From Acanthococcus lagerstroemiae (lineage: Eukaryota; Arthropoda; Insecta; Hemiptera; Eriococcidae), in NCBI GenBank assembly GCA_031841125.1, contig CM063107.1, positions 64,739,814-64,803,813 on the forward strand: a stretch of 64,000 nucleotides of DNA. The letters run 5' to 3'. How positions within the stretch are numbered: the stretch's first letter is position 1; each line of letters starts with the position of its first letter. Under the pieces are notes generated by a model that worked only from the letters and a program-made list of their open reading frames with translations, was not told the DNA's origin and ran no database searches. The position numbers and the translations under genes were made by a program. Positions 34,289 through 47,300 of the stretch are shown piece after piece.

Positions 34289-35356
34289 TATTCGAAATCG
34301 TTTTTGGCGACGAATACGAACCAAAATCGGGCCAGTTTTCAAATTAATGTCGAAAATATAAAAGCTAGTAAGCTCGCTAGTAACTAATCAAAATAAACAT
34401 TTATCAGATTTGCAAGGAAAATGATAAGAGTACACGTGAGTGTCTAGTGTGTAGTGGTGCAGTGGACAAAGGAGGGTAATGTTGACCTAGCGCCTCTATA
34501 AGATGAACAAACTATATTTCGACCAGTTGTTTTCCATACATTGGGTAGTATTAACCACAGGTGACCAAAAAGTGATTAAAAAAGTGAGAAACATGAAGCG
34601 TTATTATACTTATGAGTTATGAACGCTGATAATCATTTTTTCGCTGTACATAAACGGAGATGCAGTTTTGTTGCCAGGCTCGTCCTGAAAAAAAGAAAAC
34701 ACCCGTTATTTTGATAGATAACTCCTCAAATACCTTTTGTTATCAGCACAGCAGGCCTTGCTGGAATATTTTCCAACTTCCTAATCTGGCAATACTGCCT
34801 TCCGGTTATCATCAAATCTGCAAAAAGGCAGAAACACCTTAGACCATCTAGTACTAGATGGTCTAAGAGAAACACTATCATATCTTAGTTGGATAAATAA
34901 GTAATGACTCGCGCCGAAAAGGAATTTAATTTAGCAAACATGAAAAACAGGTACTAGGGAATTCCGTTCCACTGTTATCGGACGTAACGAACAACAATTA
35001 CGGTTTACGGTTACATGTTCAATCTTCCCTTTCACGCGTAGATAATAGATTTCTAATACATGATGAAACCTGATAGCAACCCGTACGAGATCAAAGTTCA
35101 CATCAGTTTAGAACTTGGCATTTCGAGAAGACAGAAGACGAGACGAGTCGAATACGTAAAAGTAAAGTGATACTAAATTCAGTTACGAAAATGTACGTGA
35201 AGGTAGAGACTATGATATTTTTCTACCTGTAGAATTGTTACAAGATATTTGATTTGCTGTAATAACGTTTCCAGTTCCAAGTTTGATCACTTTTGAAGCG
35301 CAGATTTTCAATCGCACGGTCCTCAATATCTGAGTTAACCATATTGAGTATACAAA
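34289..35356. other. Divergent intergenic region, LAMTOR3 and ALDH16A1-like
   Basis: About 1.07 kb between two start codons on opposite strands, so it should contain both promoters. I see no certain TATA box. It holds a 30 bp perfect palindrome at 34838-34867. Confidence 0.4.
34838..34867. repeat. 30 bp perfect palindrome
   Basis: cttagaccatctagt is followed immediately by its exact reverse complement with no spacer. The half-site gaccatctagta also occurs near the ends of the P-like element at 1499-3072, so this may be two transposon ends joined head to head, or a dimeric protein site between the divergent genes. Confidence 0.7.
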
Positions 35357-38300
35357 ATGGAGGATGAGAAAATTGTGAGTCTTGAAATGTTTTTCCTGTA
35401 ACTAGCAAAACTTCTTAACATGGCATCATTATAAGTCAATCATGTTAAATGTATAACTACATTTTTCAGGAGAGTATCATCACGGAACTCCTAGAGAAGG
35501 ACTACGGTAGTTTGGGGTGTTTCATTGACGGAAAAGTGAATAACTTTCTCCATCATGTACCTGCTATTGCTTCATCTAAAAGGGCACTGGATGGCTGGCA
35601 AAAACACAGAGGCCGATCGACGGTTCTGAGAACGTAATTTTCTATAATGAATAACTTCTGAATGTTAATCTTTCACGCGGTTCTTTTTGGAACAACGATG
35701 TGGGATCATTTCACTACGACACTGTTAGGTTGTGTCCCAAAACCGAAACTAGGGAATCACCACCGTTTCTGACAGTGCCAGACTTAACAGTCATTAACTA
35801 CGTATTTTGGTAGTTTAGAAAATGGCTCAACAGTTCAATCGATCATAGATCGGGACTTACGCCGGCTGATTGATAGAATTTTGACTGCCAACTCAGCCAA
35901 GAGGGCAGAGCTGAAACCTTTCCTAAATTGCAACTTTAACTGAATTGAAACAATATTATACTGTTTTATGTTTCCGCGCAGTTATAAAATAAGATGTATA
36001 CCTTCAACCAACGTTATAGCTGGTTTATACTAATTCAGCCCATGTTGGATAACGTAGCCTTTGATCAGAGCTGTAAACCGTAACGAATTCAGAAAAGCTT
36101 GATTCATTTTGATTCTTTCATGAATAAATATCAGTTTTTCAGAGCCTAAATGAGCTAAACATATGAGTTATAAATTAGAACCAATGAATCAGTTTGGAAA
36201 AATTTTGAGCGGAACAAAACAAAAAGAAGATGAAGGGTAGGCTGGGTTTGCTGACTAGGACAATAACTAGAAAAACAGAACGATTTTCAAGTTTTCTGAG
36301 TGTTTCATTAACCCGTAACATTTCAGTTCCGAAGGTAAGCGGCAACCGTGTACCTCATGTGATTATTACATTCATGAGCAGAACATAGTGAAACAACTTG
36401 AATATTTCTTCTTTGAGCATAGTCCTGAATGAACAAATCTCGAGCATTTTTATGAGTGGAACCAGAACAAGTCGCCGTTCGTTACGTTTTACAGCCCTAT
36501 TTCTGGTAAATTTTTTGGTTCTCGAATGGTCATTTTGACTTCATCGTAAAAATTGTATTTTTGTACCCACATTTTATAAATAAACTAGCCATGGAGAAAG
36601 CTTCATAGCAAATGCTTGAAAAAAGAAAATAACAAATGTAGGGGACTCTTGAAATGTTAAACCAGTCAAAACACTGTGAAGGTTTTCGAGTTTCTGAATT
36701 GTTGCATTCAAGATTTTGTGTTGTGGTTTATGGGACGTGAATCTTTTCAGCGCAACTATCATAAGTTTTCTATGTGTTTTGAATAGATAGTGGTTATGAT
36801 TTCAATCGATGCGTTTGCAGTACGAAAAACACATGCCTAATGATTTTTCTGTCCTTTCAGCATTAGTGAAAGGTTGAAATTTCACGAGAAATTATTTTTG
36901 AAGGTCGCATCCATGGAAAGTCGCACGCTTCCCAAATATATTAAGGCTGATATAGATTATGCAATCGATGGATTCCATTATTTTTCCAAAGTGGCAACGA
37001 AACTTTCAGTCACCCGCAACGACCTAATAGCTCGTGGTAAGGCCTGTTTTTTTTTTTTTTTAAGAAAATCTACAGGATTCATGTACTTTTGGTCCAGTAA
37101 ACTACTGTAGATTGTAAAGAGAATTTATTTGAATTCTTTCAAACAGAAATCAGTGCAATTTCCAGCTTTTTTGATGGTATCATAGAAAAAGAAAAACATG
37201 TGGACAGAGTAATTTTAAAAGCAGCATGAAGACAGGGTGTTCCAGTTATGTATGCTTAACGGGTAAGAGGTGATAGTACTTGACGAGTGGAACAAAAAAC
37301 GTTCGGTTCATGTATGGTCTTTACCTAAGATTGAAAGGACTACAAGTCTTCAAATGGGAAACTTTTGTTGCAAGTCTGATTACTAATTCTAATTAATAGT
37401 ATATTACACTGCAAGGATTGAAAGCGAGCTTCATCACGCCGAGTGCGACTGTTAGCGGAGCGAGCCGAAGGCGAGTGAAGCTAGTCGTGCGGAGGCGTGA
37501 TAACTCGCTTCAATCCTTGCATTGTAAGATATTTTGTATTACAAATGCATCGAACAGCTGATTGTACACATCTGTGAAAGAAAAATACGTGACGTCATCT
37601 TTTTTCAGTCCTTTTACAAGTCCTAGGACTGAAAAGAGTCTCCTGCGCATGTGCCGTAGCATTATTTACAAACGCAGCTGCGATCTATTGTGATAACGTG
37701 AACTTTCAATCTGCAAAATGAGACTGTTAAACCGTTGTTTCGATGCATGTGTAATACAAAACACTTTTCAAAGTTAATGGGGGGAGAGGCATTGTACAAC
37801 TTTCAATTTTTTTTGTTGTTGTTATATTCCTTAGTCTCTTCACCAGTAGGTTGCGTCTCTTCGCTTTTTTCTCTTCTGCGCTAATATTTTCATCTATAAG
37901 AAGGATTTACGCCATTTTATTTTGTATTCTTTTGTTTATAACCGTGCACTGGGGTAATAGGAACTTTCCAACAGAGTGGGCGAAATCTGGTGGCTGTTTT
38001 CTGAACCGCACGTTATCATCAATATTGAAAAATAACAACAACAGTGAAGCAGGATACTTCGTCAATTTTACATTACTATTTCACAGTTTTCCCCCAGAGT
38101 TTATGTGATGATTTCTTATTCGTAATTAATTTATTATTTATGATGATTTGTGCTGTGAACGTAATAAAACGCGTTGATTGTCTTGACAAAGCTATAAGAA
38201 AAAAGGAAGAACTAAAAATCTTGATGTAGTCTGTGCAAACTAAATGCAACTGATGAATTTGATCCTGCTTCACTGTTGTTGTTATTTGCTTTATCAGTAG

Positions 38301-41300
38301 CAAAGATACTAGCGCGCCACCACCTTGGAAAGTTCCTATATCGGCCACTTATGACTTGTTTACTGATAACGAAACTAGCGCTCCTTCAACAAGTCATGAG
38401 CAGCCGATATTACCACCAGTGTCTGAGATTACCCCAGTGGACTTTACTGATAACGATACTAGCGTTCCTATAACAAGTTATGAATGGCCAATATTACCAC
38501 CAGTGTCCGATAATACCCCAGTGGACGGAATCCTCGCTAGAATCTTTTATGCATGCGATAGTAAAGTTATAGTCCGGTAATCTTCACATTTGCTAGCTCC
38601 TGCCTTCTAAGGGATCATTATCAACTTGCTTTTTTTGGAAACTATTGGATTTCTCCTTCCCCATACACTCTACGAATTAATTCGTATACATTTTTTAAAA
38701 CAACTTCTGCATGCTTCAGTTACTCACTAGCCATTTTATCAACTCCTTCTACTTTACCTGTTCTAATTGCTTTCATAGCTTTATCAGGTTTTGATCCCAA
38801 AATAGGATCTCCTCTTTCTTCATCCTCCATACTATCTTCTCTTTCCGTACATTTACTTATATCTGCTCCATTCTTATGCAGGTTTAAACATATCTCACAC
38901 ATCTTTTTATTTTGTTTTTTTTTTAGAATCTAATAATTTTTCATTATCATCGTTTGAAATATTTGCTCTCTTTCTTCTTGCTCCGAAAGATCCTTTTACT
39001 TTACTGTATGCCTGATCGTATTTTCCTGCTTTCATTGGCTCCTCAGTTTCCTCGCAATACTGAGTAATGCATTTTTCTTTGCCCTTTTTACTTCTCTCTT
39101 CATTTGATTTCTTAAAGCCTTATTTTATACTTGTCCTTACTTTCTCTACCATTGGCTTGTTCATACTTTCTTCTTTCTTCCATTAACTCTAGTATCTGGT
39201 TTTCTACTTTCTGTTATTTGAGTACCTGTTTTCTTCTTCGCTGGCAGATTTGTTGCTTTTCTTAGTATTATCCACTCCCCTTCAATATCGTTTCCTTCTT
39301 GTGATTTGCAAAGTTCTTTCGCTATGTTTTTTTATTCTTTTTTCTTTACCTTTTTCAATAACTCCAAATTCCATCTTATATGTACTTTCTTCTTATTCAT
39401 CCTTTTAAATTTAAACCTACATTTCATTACTACTAAATTGTGATCACTATGTACATCCGCCCCTGGGTATGTCTTACAATCCACTATTTGATTTCTATAT
39501 TTTCTTCTCGTCATAATACAATCTATTGGATATCTTCTTTCATCTCCTGAACTTTTCCAAGTGTATTTTCTTCGGTCTTGATTTTTAAACAGAGTGTTTC
39601 CAATAATATTAGTTTATGTTGTTCACAAATTTCATGAGCCTCGTCTCTTTTTCATTTCGCTCTCCTAAACTATGCTCTCCTCATATCCCTTGCTCTTTTC
39701 TTCCTACTCTGACGTTCCAATCTTGCATTATAATTATATTTTCTTTTCCTTTTACCTTTCTTAAAACTTTGTCAATTCCTTCATGCATTTTTTCTACTTC
39801 TTCACTATACTTCCTGTTGTCAAATAAACTTGGACTATCACTAAAGATATTGGTTCAATTTTTGTTGCTGCTTCCATTTTCGAGGTAGACAACAAGTGCC
39901 AATAATATGCAAAGATTTTATTATATACAAAATTCAGTTTCAGAATTTGTAAAATTTCATAAAATGTTGCAAAATTGTAACATCATTCTGTATCAAAAAA
40001 GTTGTCTATGAATCTCCGCTACTTTGAAACACAAATAGTAATATTGTTATCACCACCCACTATCCATCACGAAAATTGAAGGAACTACAAAAATTGAAAG
40101 TTGTGCATGCACTTCAACTCGGTTATCTCTTTAATGTATTACTTACTTATTAATTATTAATTTCGAAAAAAATTCTGAGTTAAAATGAGTAATCTGATTC
40201 ATCGTGCAAATTCTGTTTCCATGCTCCGAAAAATAGTAGCCCTTGTTATTTGATGTATAAGCTCAACTTGCACATAACGTTTGTTCCTCTCACCGAGTAC
40301 TGTCACTTCTTACTGACTTGGTATATTAAGCTGGAACACATTGTGAACATGCAAAAATCAAGAAATTTTATTCCTATTTATGCACGCTAGCAGAGCCATA
40401 GCTACGGAAGGAGTTTTGGGATTCAAACCCACGCCCTTTAATCGCTTAAATTTGCTGGAAAATTCGAAGAATGTTTGCTCGTTAACACGTTTTCTGAACT
40501 TTTTAATTTAAAACTTCCTCCTCTCCGATGGTCTAGGCTACAGTACTGCACACTATTATTTGTCAGTTATAAGTGATATAATATCTGTAATCAACATTTT
40601 ACATGTTTTTGTCTGGTGTTTATTTACAGGGTGTCTCGGCGGTGTTATATTAAGAGAATGCCCGCCATTTACAGCTCTCACTTGGCTAACTGCTGCTCCG
40701 CTGATAACCGGGAATACTGTTGTGCTTTTGGTGAAGTCTTCGTTTTCTCTAATCGCCTTATGTTTTGCTGTTCTTTCCTATTATTCCGGGTTTGTTCTTG
40801 GTTCTAATATTTAAGGGGGTGGGAAATCGTATATATCACTAATGCATACACATGTTCTTCTTTCTGAGAATCTGTTATAGTTAGGAAGCTGAACTTTGGC
40901 ACACATATTTTAGCAAAAGGTTTGCTAAATATGTGTGCCAAAGTTCAGCTACCTAACTATAACAGATCCTCAGAAAGAGGAACATGTGTATGCATTAGTG
41001 ATATACACGATTCCCACCACCCTTAAAAATGCAATACTATTTAAACACATGAACTCAGTAATAAATGAGTCCTAAATTGAAAGTTAGGTGGCATGTTGGT
41101 CATACACCGAATGCGGACTTTAAAATACTCGATAATGTTATGAACATTCAATCAAGATCGCAATGTTACGCAAATCTGAGTTCTTATGTCATTCGTTTTC
41201 TTCTTTTAGACTTCCCGCCGGAGTTCTGAACGTCATACCTTTTGTTGACGTAACGCCATTTCCAGATATATCATTTCCAGAAATAGCGGTCAATTTTACT

Positions 41301-44300
41301 AGTCTTTTGGGTATCGTTCCGGAAATGAGCAGCTCAAATAATTTCCACTTTTCCACTGGTATGAGAATTATCAGTAAAGTTTCAATATACTAAGTAGCTA
41401 GCCTTCTCCCTGAGAGCAGAGTGCCAAGTTAGTTGACACAAAAAAAAAAAAAAACCCTGAAAACTTGCGTAGACAGATCTGTTATTTTGAGACCCAGCTG
41501 AATGCTTGAATCAGAGACAGTCAGCCGGAAAGTCAATCAGTACCAGCTTGCCAGTCATGAACAGACCAACAGGCCCTAATTTTTTGTTAGAAAAATAGCT
41601 GAGATTCAAAATCTAGAAGCCTAGATCTCTCCGGCTCTCTACATTACAATCTTGTTCCTTGAATACGTCGCTTCTCCTCTGCAATAGATAAATCGAATCC
41701 ATAGTTGAAGAAGCTAAAATCGAAACCGACACTTACCATTTTACTTAAAATGCGCAAAATAGGCAAAATACTGTACATGGGTGCAGGAATATCTCTTGCT
41801 GCGCCTGTCAATGTGCTGTATGTACAAATATTACATGTTCCACGTTCACAGGTACAGCAAGAGATATTCCTGCACCCATTTACAGTATTTTGCCTATTTG
41901 CGCCCCTGGAGTAAAATGACTAGTGTCGGTTTTGAGTCTGACGTGTTCAGTTATGATCCAGGATTTCAGAGCCAAAATCTGGATCTCTGAAGAGATACTT
42001 TGTCCCATTGTCTTATGAAAAACGGAGTCAGGAATGAATTGATCTATTTGATAAATAATGCGGAAAATCCCCCACTCCTGATTCTGGAAAAGAGAACTAG
42101 TCTATCAGAGAGGGTGTTCGCTATTCATTTAGGCGGACAGATTACTAGTTGGACTTGAGAGGTGAGCAGCGTGTTGTGTAGAAAGGAGCTCTGTTCAGAT
42201 TCTTCCAGTGACAGGTCCTAAGATTTCTCATCTTTTCCTGATTCGAATGGGGAGACAGGTGAACTTGTTCTTTGTTATAACTACTGCAGTCAAGAGAAAA
42301 CGAGTAACTTCTAACGTTATTTAATGATAGAACCTAAAGATATAGCCGTTTAATTTCAATCATTAATGCATACTGAATTCTCATCTTACATGAATGTACA
42401 TCATGAGTATCTCATAAAAATGATATTATTTTTATTTTTAGTGTTGAAGAAGAACAACGCTCAAAATCCCATGCTGGTTTCAATATTTGCCGATATTGAT
42501 TCTATGATCAGTTGTTTCATTGATGCGACCCGAAACCATGAAGTAATTACATATTTAAGTCGAGTATAATGCGTGCTTTTTACCATGGACTACTTCGTGG
42601 CGCGCACGCCTCTCTCTCTCATACACACACACACAGTGCTCTCTTAGCAAGTGTAATATTCCCTGAACTGGTACTTTGCGGCCTGGCGAATTTCGATGTT
42701 ATGAAACTGATACAGTTTTTTGTTGTTGTAGGTAACGTGGTATCCGAATGTCATCTATGTCCAAGAACCAGTCTATGAGAAATTTCTGAAAGCTCTGCGA
42801 CATAACGTTCGAGTGAATAATTCCATGAGTGAAGATACAGGATACGAACCAAGCACGATTTTGAAAGACTTTGTGAACGAGAAAAGAGGTCAAGGATTTG
42901 AGGTATAGACGTTTTCAAATACCTATGTAAATCCAGTTCCTTGATTTAGGTATGGTTTATTTTGAATTCGAAAGATATCAACTAAAACTTTCATATTTAG
43001 GTAATTGAATTATGTCATCGATATATGAAGTGTCTGTTGATCTTGAATCACGACCATTCGCAACTTTCATCTCTGGAAATTGTCGATGAGTGGAAGGTTG
43101 TTCATCACTTGGTTTCTGTGTTACCTGTGCGAACACTCGATGAGGGATTTTTATTGGCAAACAACAAAGCTGGATTGTGCGCCTCTTTCTGGAGCAACGA
43201 TGCTGTGGAAACCATTTCTGCTCCTTTTCAACTTGAGGTTACTATCTGCTTTTTGTCAACTTAATATCATAAATTGATGCATATTCATCGTCAGGGTAGT
43301 TGAATATTAGTTTTTACTTTCTTTCTTCAAATTAAACTAGTTTTTTTCCTTTTCTTCGTAGTATGGAACGGTGTGGGTAAACTCAGCTGGTCTTTATTCT
43401 CCATCCGTTCCTGTCTGTTCGTGGATGCCTGATAGTTACGGAACATTTGCTGGGAAAAGAAGTACGTAAAATAAAATGTAATCTTTGGCACATTTTTACT
43501 ATTGATGGTTTAATTCGCATGATGAATTTTCAGTGGTATTCGAACATTCAGTGCTCACAAAAATTCAGACAGTTGAGATTCTTCAGAATACTGGTCCTGG
43601 AGACATTGATTTTCCGTGGGAACCGACGAAGTGAGTCACAAAAAAGTGATGGCCTGTGGTAATGTTAATCTTGCCAACCATAAAAGTACAAATTCTAGGT
43701 GTTCTCGAACAGAAACGGATTCAAGCCTACTTGAGCTTGGTGATTGTATGCTGTTGATTACTGATCTTATTGGTCTGTCGTGTTTGTGTAGTTTTAATAG
43801 TTCTTTTAATTGTGTTGCTCTGGGGTTCATTTCACCAGTTTCTTGTTGTGTTGTTTTTCATTATGGTCTTTAGTTTTTAGCTTGGTATTTGTTGGTCAGG
43901 TCCGAGTTCAGTGGTTTGTAATTATTATTCTTGATGTAAGTTTCAGTTTTCTTCATGTATTCGTCTTTGTTTAGCACTACTGTGGTCTTGCCTTTGTCTG
44001 CTTTGGTGAGTATTAGGTTATTTCTTTTATTTTCTTTTTGAGTTGGTGGGCTATCTTTTGTATTTTTGTCTTGTGTTTGTGTTTCCTTGTCTTTTTTATG
44101 GTCAGCAGTATGTTTCCAATTTGTGTTTTTGCTTCGTTTTTCTGAGGTCTGGTTTTACTTATAGTCTGGATGATCTATTCACAGTCTACTTTAGTTCTTC
44201 TATAGTGTTTTGTCGCTTGTATGTTCTGTTGTGTTTGTTCCCTTTGTCCAGTAGATAGTTTTCTTCTTGTGTGAAGTTTACAGTCATCATGTTTACTGTC

Positions 44301-47300
44301 TTTGGTGCAAATTTATGCTGTCGGTTTTGGTCCTGTTGGGCGTTTTCTCATTTTTTTTTGTTTTAGTATGTATAGTTTTTTTAGTACTGTGTCAGCGTAA
44401 CGGGTTTTCTCTTTGTTTATTCATACTTTCTTTTCTTGGTCTTTGTACTGTTCTATTTGTTGGCGTTCTAGTGTCTGGGTGCGTGTGAAGTGTTGGTTGT
44501 GTAGTTCTATGTTTAGTCTGTCCCTATTTTTGTGTAGTTCGTGTATTTCGTTTTTGATTCTAATTACCTGTACTTGTTTCTTCGTGTTGCGGGCCGCTTG
44601 GCTGTCTGTCTTCATGTTTATGGTCGCGTACGTCGGTACTATGTTGTTCCTCAAGTTTGATCATCGTCTTTGCGAGTTTGATCTTCGTCTTCAGGTGTCT
44701 GTGAATCTCCTTCACCTGGCGTGGTGTGAGCTTAGTGTCCATTTCAGAGTGTGAGTGAACTTGGTAATATTCCATTTGTAGGGTGTGCCAATTCACTTTT
44801 TCTTCTTCTGTAGTCCAGAGCGCTTTCGGCTGTTATGCCATCATCAGTGGAGTACCCTGAATAAAACTTGTCTCTTGTGGTCCTCATAACACAACACCCA
44901 CGGATTAGACAGACTGCACAATCACAGACAATTAATAGGAGCACACAACTAATCACACTCATTGATTGGACAGAATGCATAATCACGGACAAACCAATAG
45001 GAGCATACAACTAAACAGGTTCACCATACGGTACTACTCTCGGCTATGATTACAGGACCACACGAAACAAATCCCATTTAGGGTACTCCACTGATGATGG
45101 CATAACAGTCAAAAGCGCTCTGGACTACAGAAGAAGAAAAAGTGAATTGGCACATCCTACAAATGAAATATTTCTTTTCGAGTGTTCCTCTGGTATTCGC
45201 CTCCATTCGTGGAGTTTGGCTGATTAGATACGAACACCCAGACCTCGAAAATTGGACGGAGTGGACAGTTTTTTAGTAAAAATCGTTGAATGTTCATCGA
45301 GACTGTCTGAAAAGGAAAGCATCTGAAATAGATTTTTTATACTACTTGATCAGAAAGGCAATGTTTACGTTGGTGTTTTATGGACGACAATAAGCGCCTA
45401 TCATTCATGCATTGAGTGCTAACGAAACCTGCATGTAAAGTAAACGTCCCTCAATGTAAAGTAAACGTCCCTCAATGTAAAGCGTTGGCTACAGAGCAAA
45501 TTACAAAGTAGCTACTTTAGAACGCATTTAAATATTCACGACGTAGTACAGCTGTTACCATTCTATGTTATCCTCATTACGTTTTTGTTGGCCACTACCT
45601 GTGTATGCTGTTTGTGCACGTGAACAAACTGAAGACAAGACTATGATACTGTACTTTGTAGTAATTAACTGAGCAAATTAGATTTTTGAATTAATTACGC
45701 ACACAAAAATCACCTGTTTCTAATTTAAATAAATAAATAGATAAAAGAAATACAGACCATGTCAGCGAAAAACATTGCCGCTTCTGATCAAGTAGTATAA
45801 AAAATATCTTCCACAACAAGAGCCCAAAGTGAGTTTACATGACTCTCACTTTTGACTCTTGGTGTATAATATACTATTTCAGAGCTTGAAAACAAGCGGA
45901 GATATTCGGGGAAAGCTAGGGGAGCAATCTTTCTCCTTCTAGAAAAATTTCAGGTACTTCAGTATGCTTAAAAATACTTATGAAGTCGTAAGGAATTTTA
46001 CACGAGTTTGAAAGAGTTCTAAAAGCTGGGTTGGCATTTTACATGTAAAATGATTTATCTTACATTTTACGTAAAATGAATGTAAAGTGTAAAATCGATG
46101 TAAAATGTGGAACAAAAAGAACGAAACTGATGATTGATAAATGATAATGATTTGATACAAAATCAGAATAAAAAATTGAAAAGGAATTATGAAATAATTC
46201 TCTCGTTAATAAAAAAAAAAAATCAGATGAAATTAATTAAATTTTGATGGTAGAAGAAAACAAATGAAGTACTAAAGTCCGATAAGTTAAATTGATTTTT
46301 TGTTTTCTAGTGGACTTCATGAGATTTATTAATAATCATTTGTAATTGATTTTTGTTCTTTGAAAATTTTCAGTTTTAAGTTTAAATTTCAAAAAGTTTG
46401 ACGAAAAATGTTAAAATTTGTTTTGGTCTGAATTGTTTAATTTTTTTGAAAATTGTTTTATACTTGTCTTTTTTAATTCGCTTTCTGTAAAAAACTCTAC
46501 TTTCTTATGAGTTACCTGTAGTAAATTTGAGTAGAATAAATTATAAAATTGAATGATGAAGGAGACGACCATTTTTGTGTGTAGTTCCAGTTGTGTGCAA
46601 GTTTTAAAAATTTTAATTGAAAAAATGGAACTTCAATTTGTTTTAAACTCATTTTGATTCATTTTACATTTTGCATGTAAAATGTAAAATAAACAGTTAT
46701 TTTACATCGGCTATTTTACATGTAAAATAAGCTTGTAAAATGTATTTTACCTGCCAGCCCTACTTAAAAGTGTAAAACGTGTCGTAAATACGTCTGTGAG
46801 AGTTTAACAGAGCCTTACATAATACATAATGCTGGTCGGTTTGGGCGAATTACCCCCTCCCCCCCCAACAAAAATTTGAAACCATCACCCCCTTCCCCTC
46901 CAAAAAAAAGTGGTTACGTAACGTTTTTCACTGAAAATAGTGTTTTTTTAAAACCCAAAAATCATCATTTCTTTTTAAACAATTTTTAACACTCACATGA
47001 TTGCTTAAAAAATAAATAAATAAAAAACCATTTAGGTACAAACGAATTTTTCAAGTGAAATGAGCGATCGCTACCGTTGTCTTCAAGAGTCTTCAGTGAT
47101 TTTTGAAACGCCTTAATAAGTACTAGTGGGTTCTAAAAAGCCTTGATAAAGTCTTGAGAAGTCCTAATGTTCTAATGAAGTCTAGAAAAGTTTTGAACTA
47201 TTTTAGGTAGTCTTAAATAAGTTTTAAAAAGCCTTGAAGAGTCTCAAACCAGTCGTAAGTCAGTAAAAATCTTCGAGGGTATTGGTTCGAATGAAGTCTT

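Noticed and set aside
44043..44488. Plus-strand membrane protein genes
   Set aside because: These hydrophobic plus frames are the complement of the lysine/glutamine-rich Penelope-like coding region on the minus strand.
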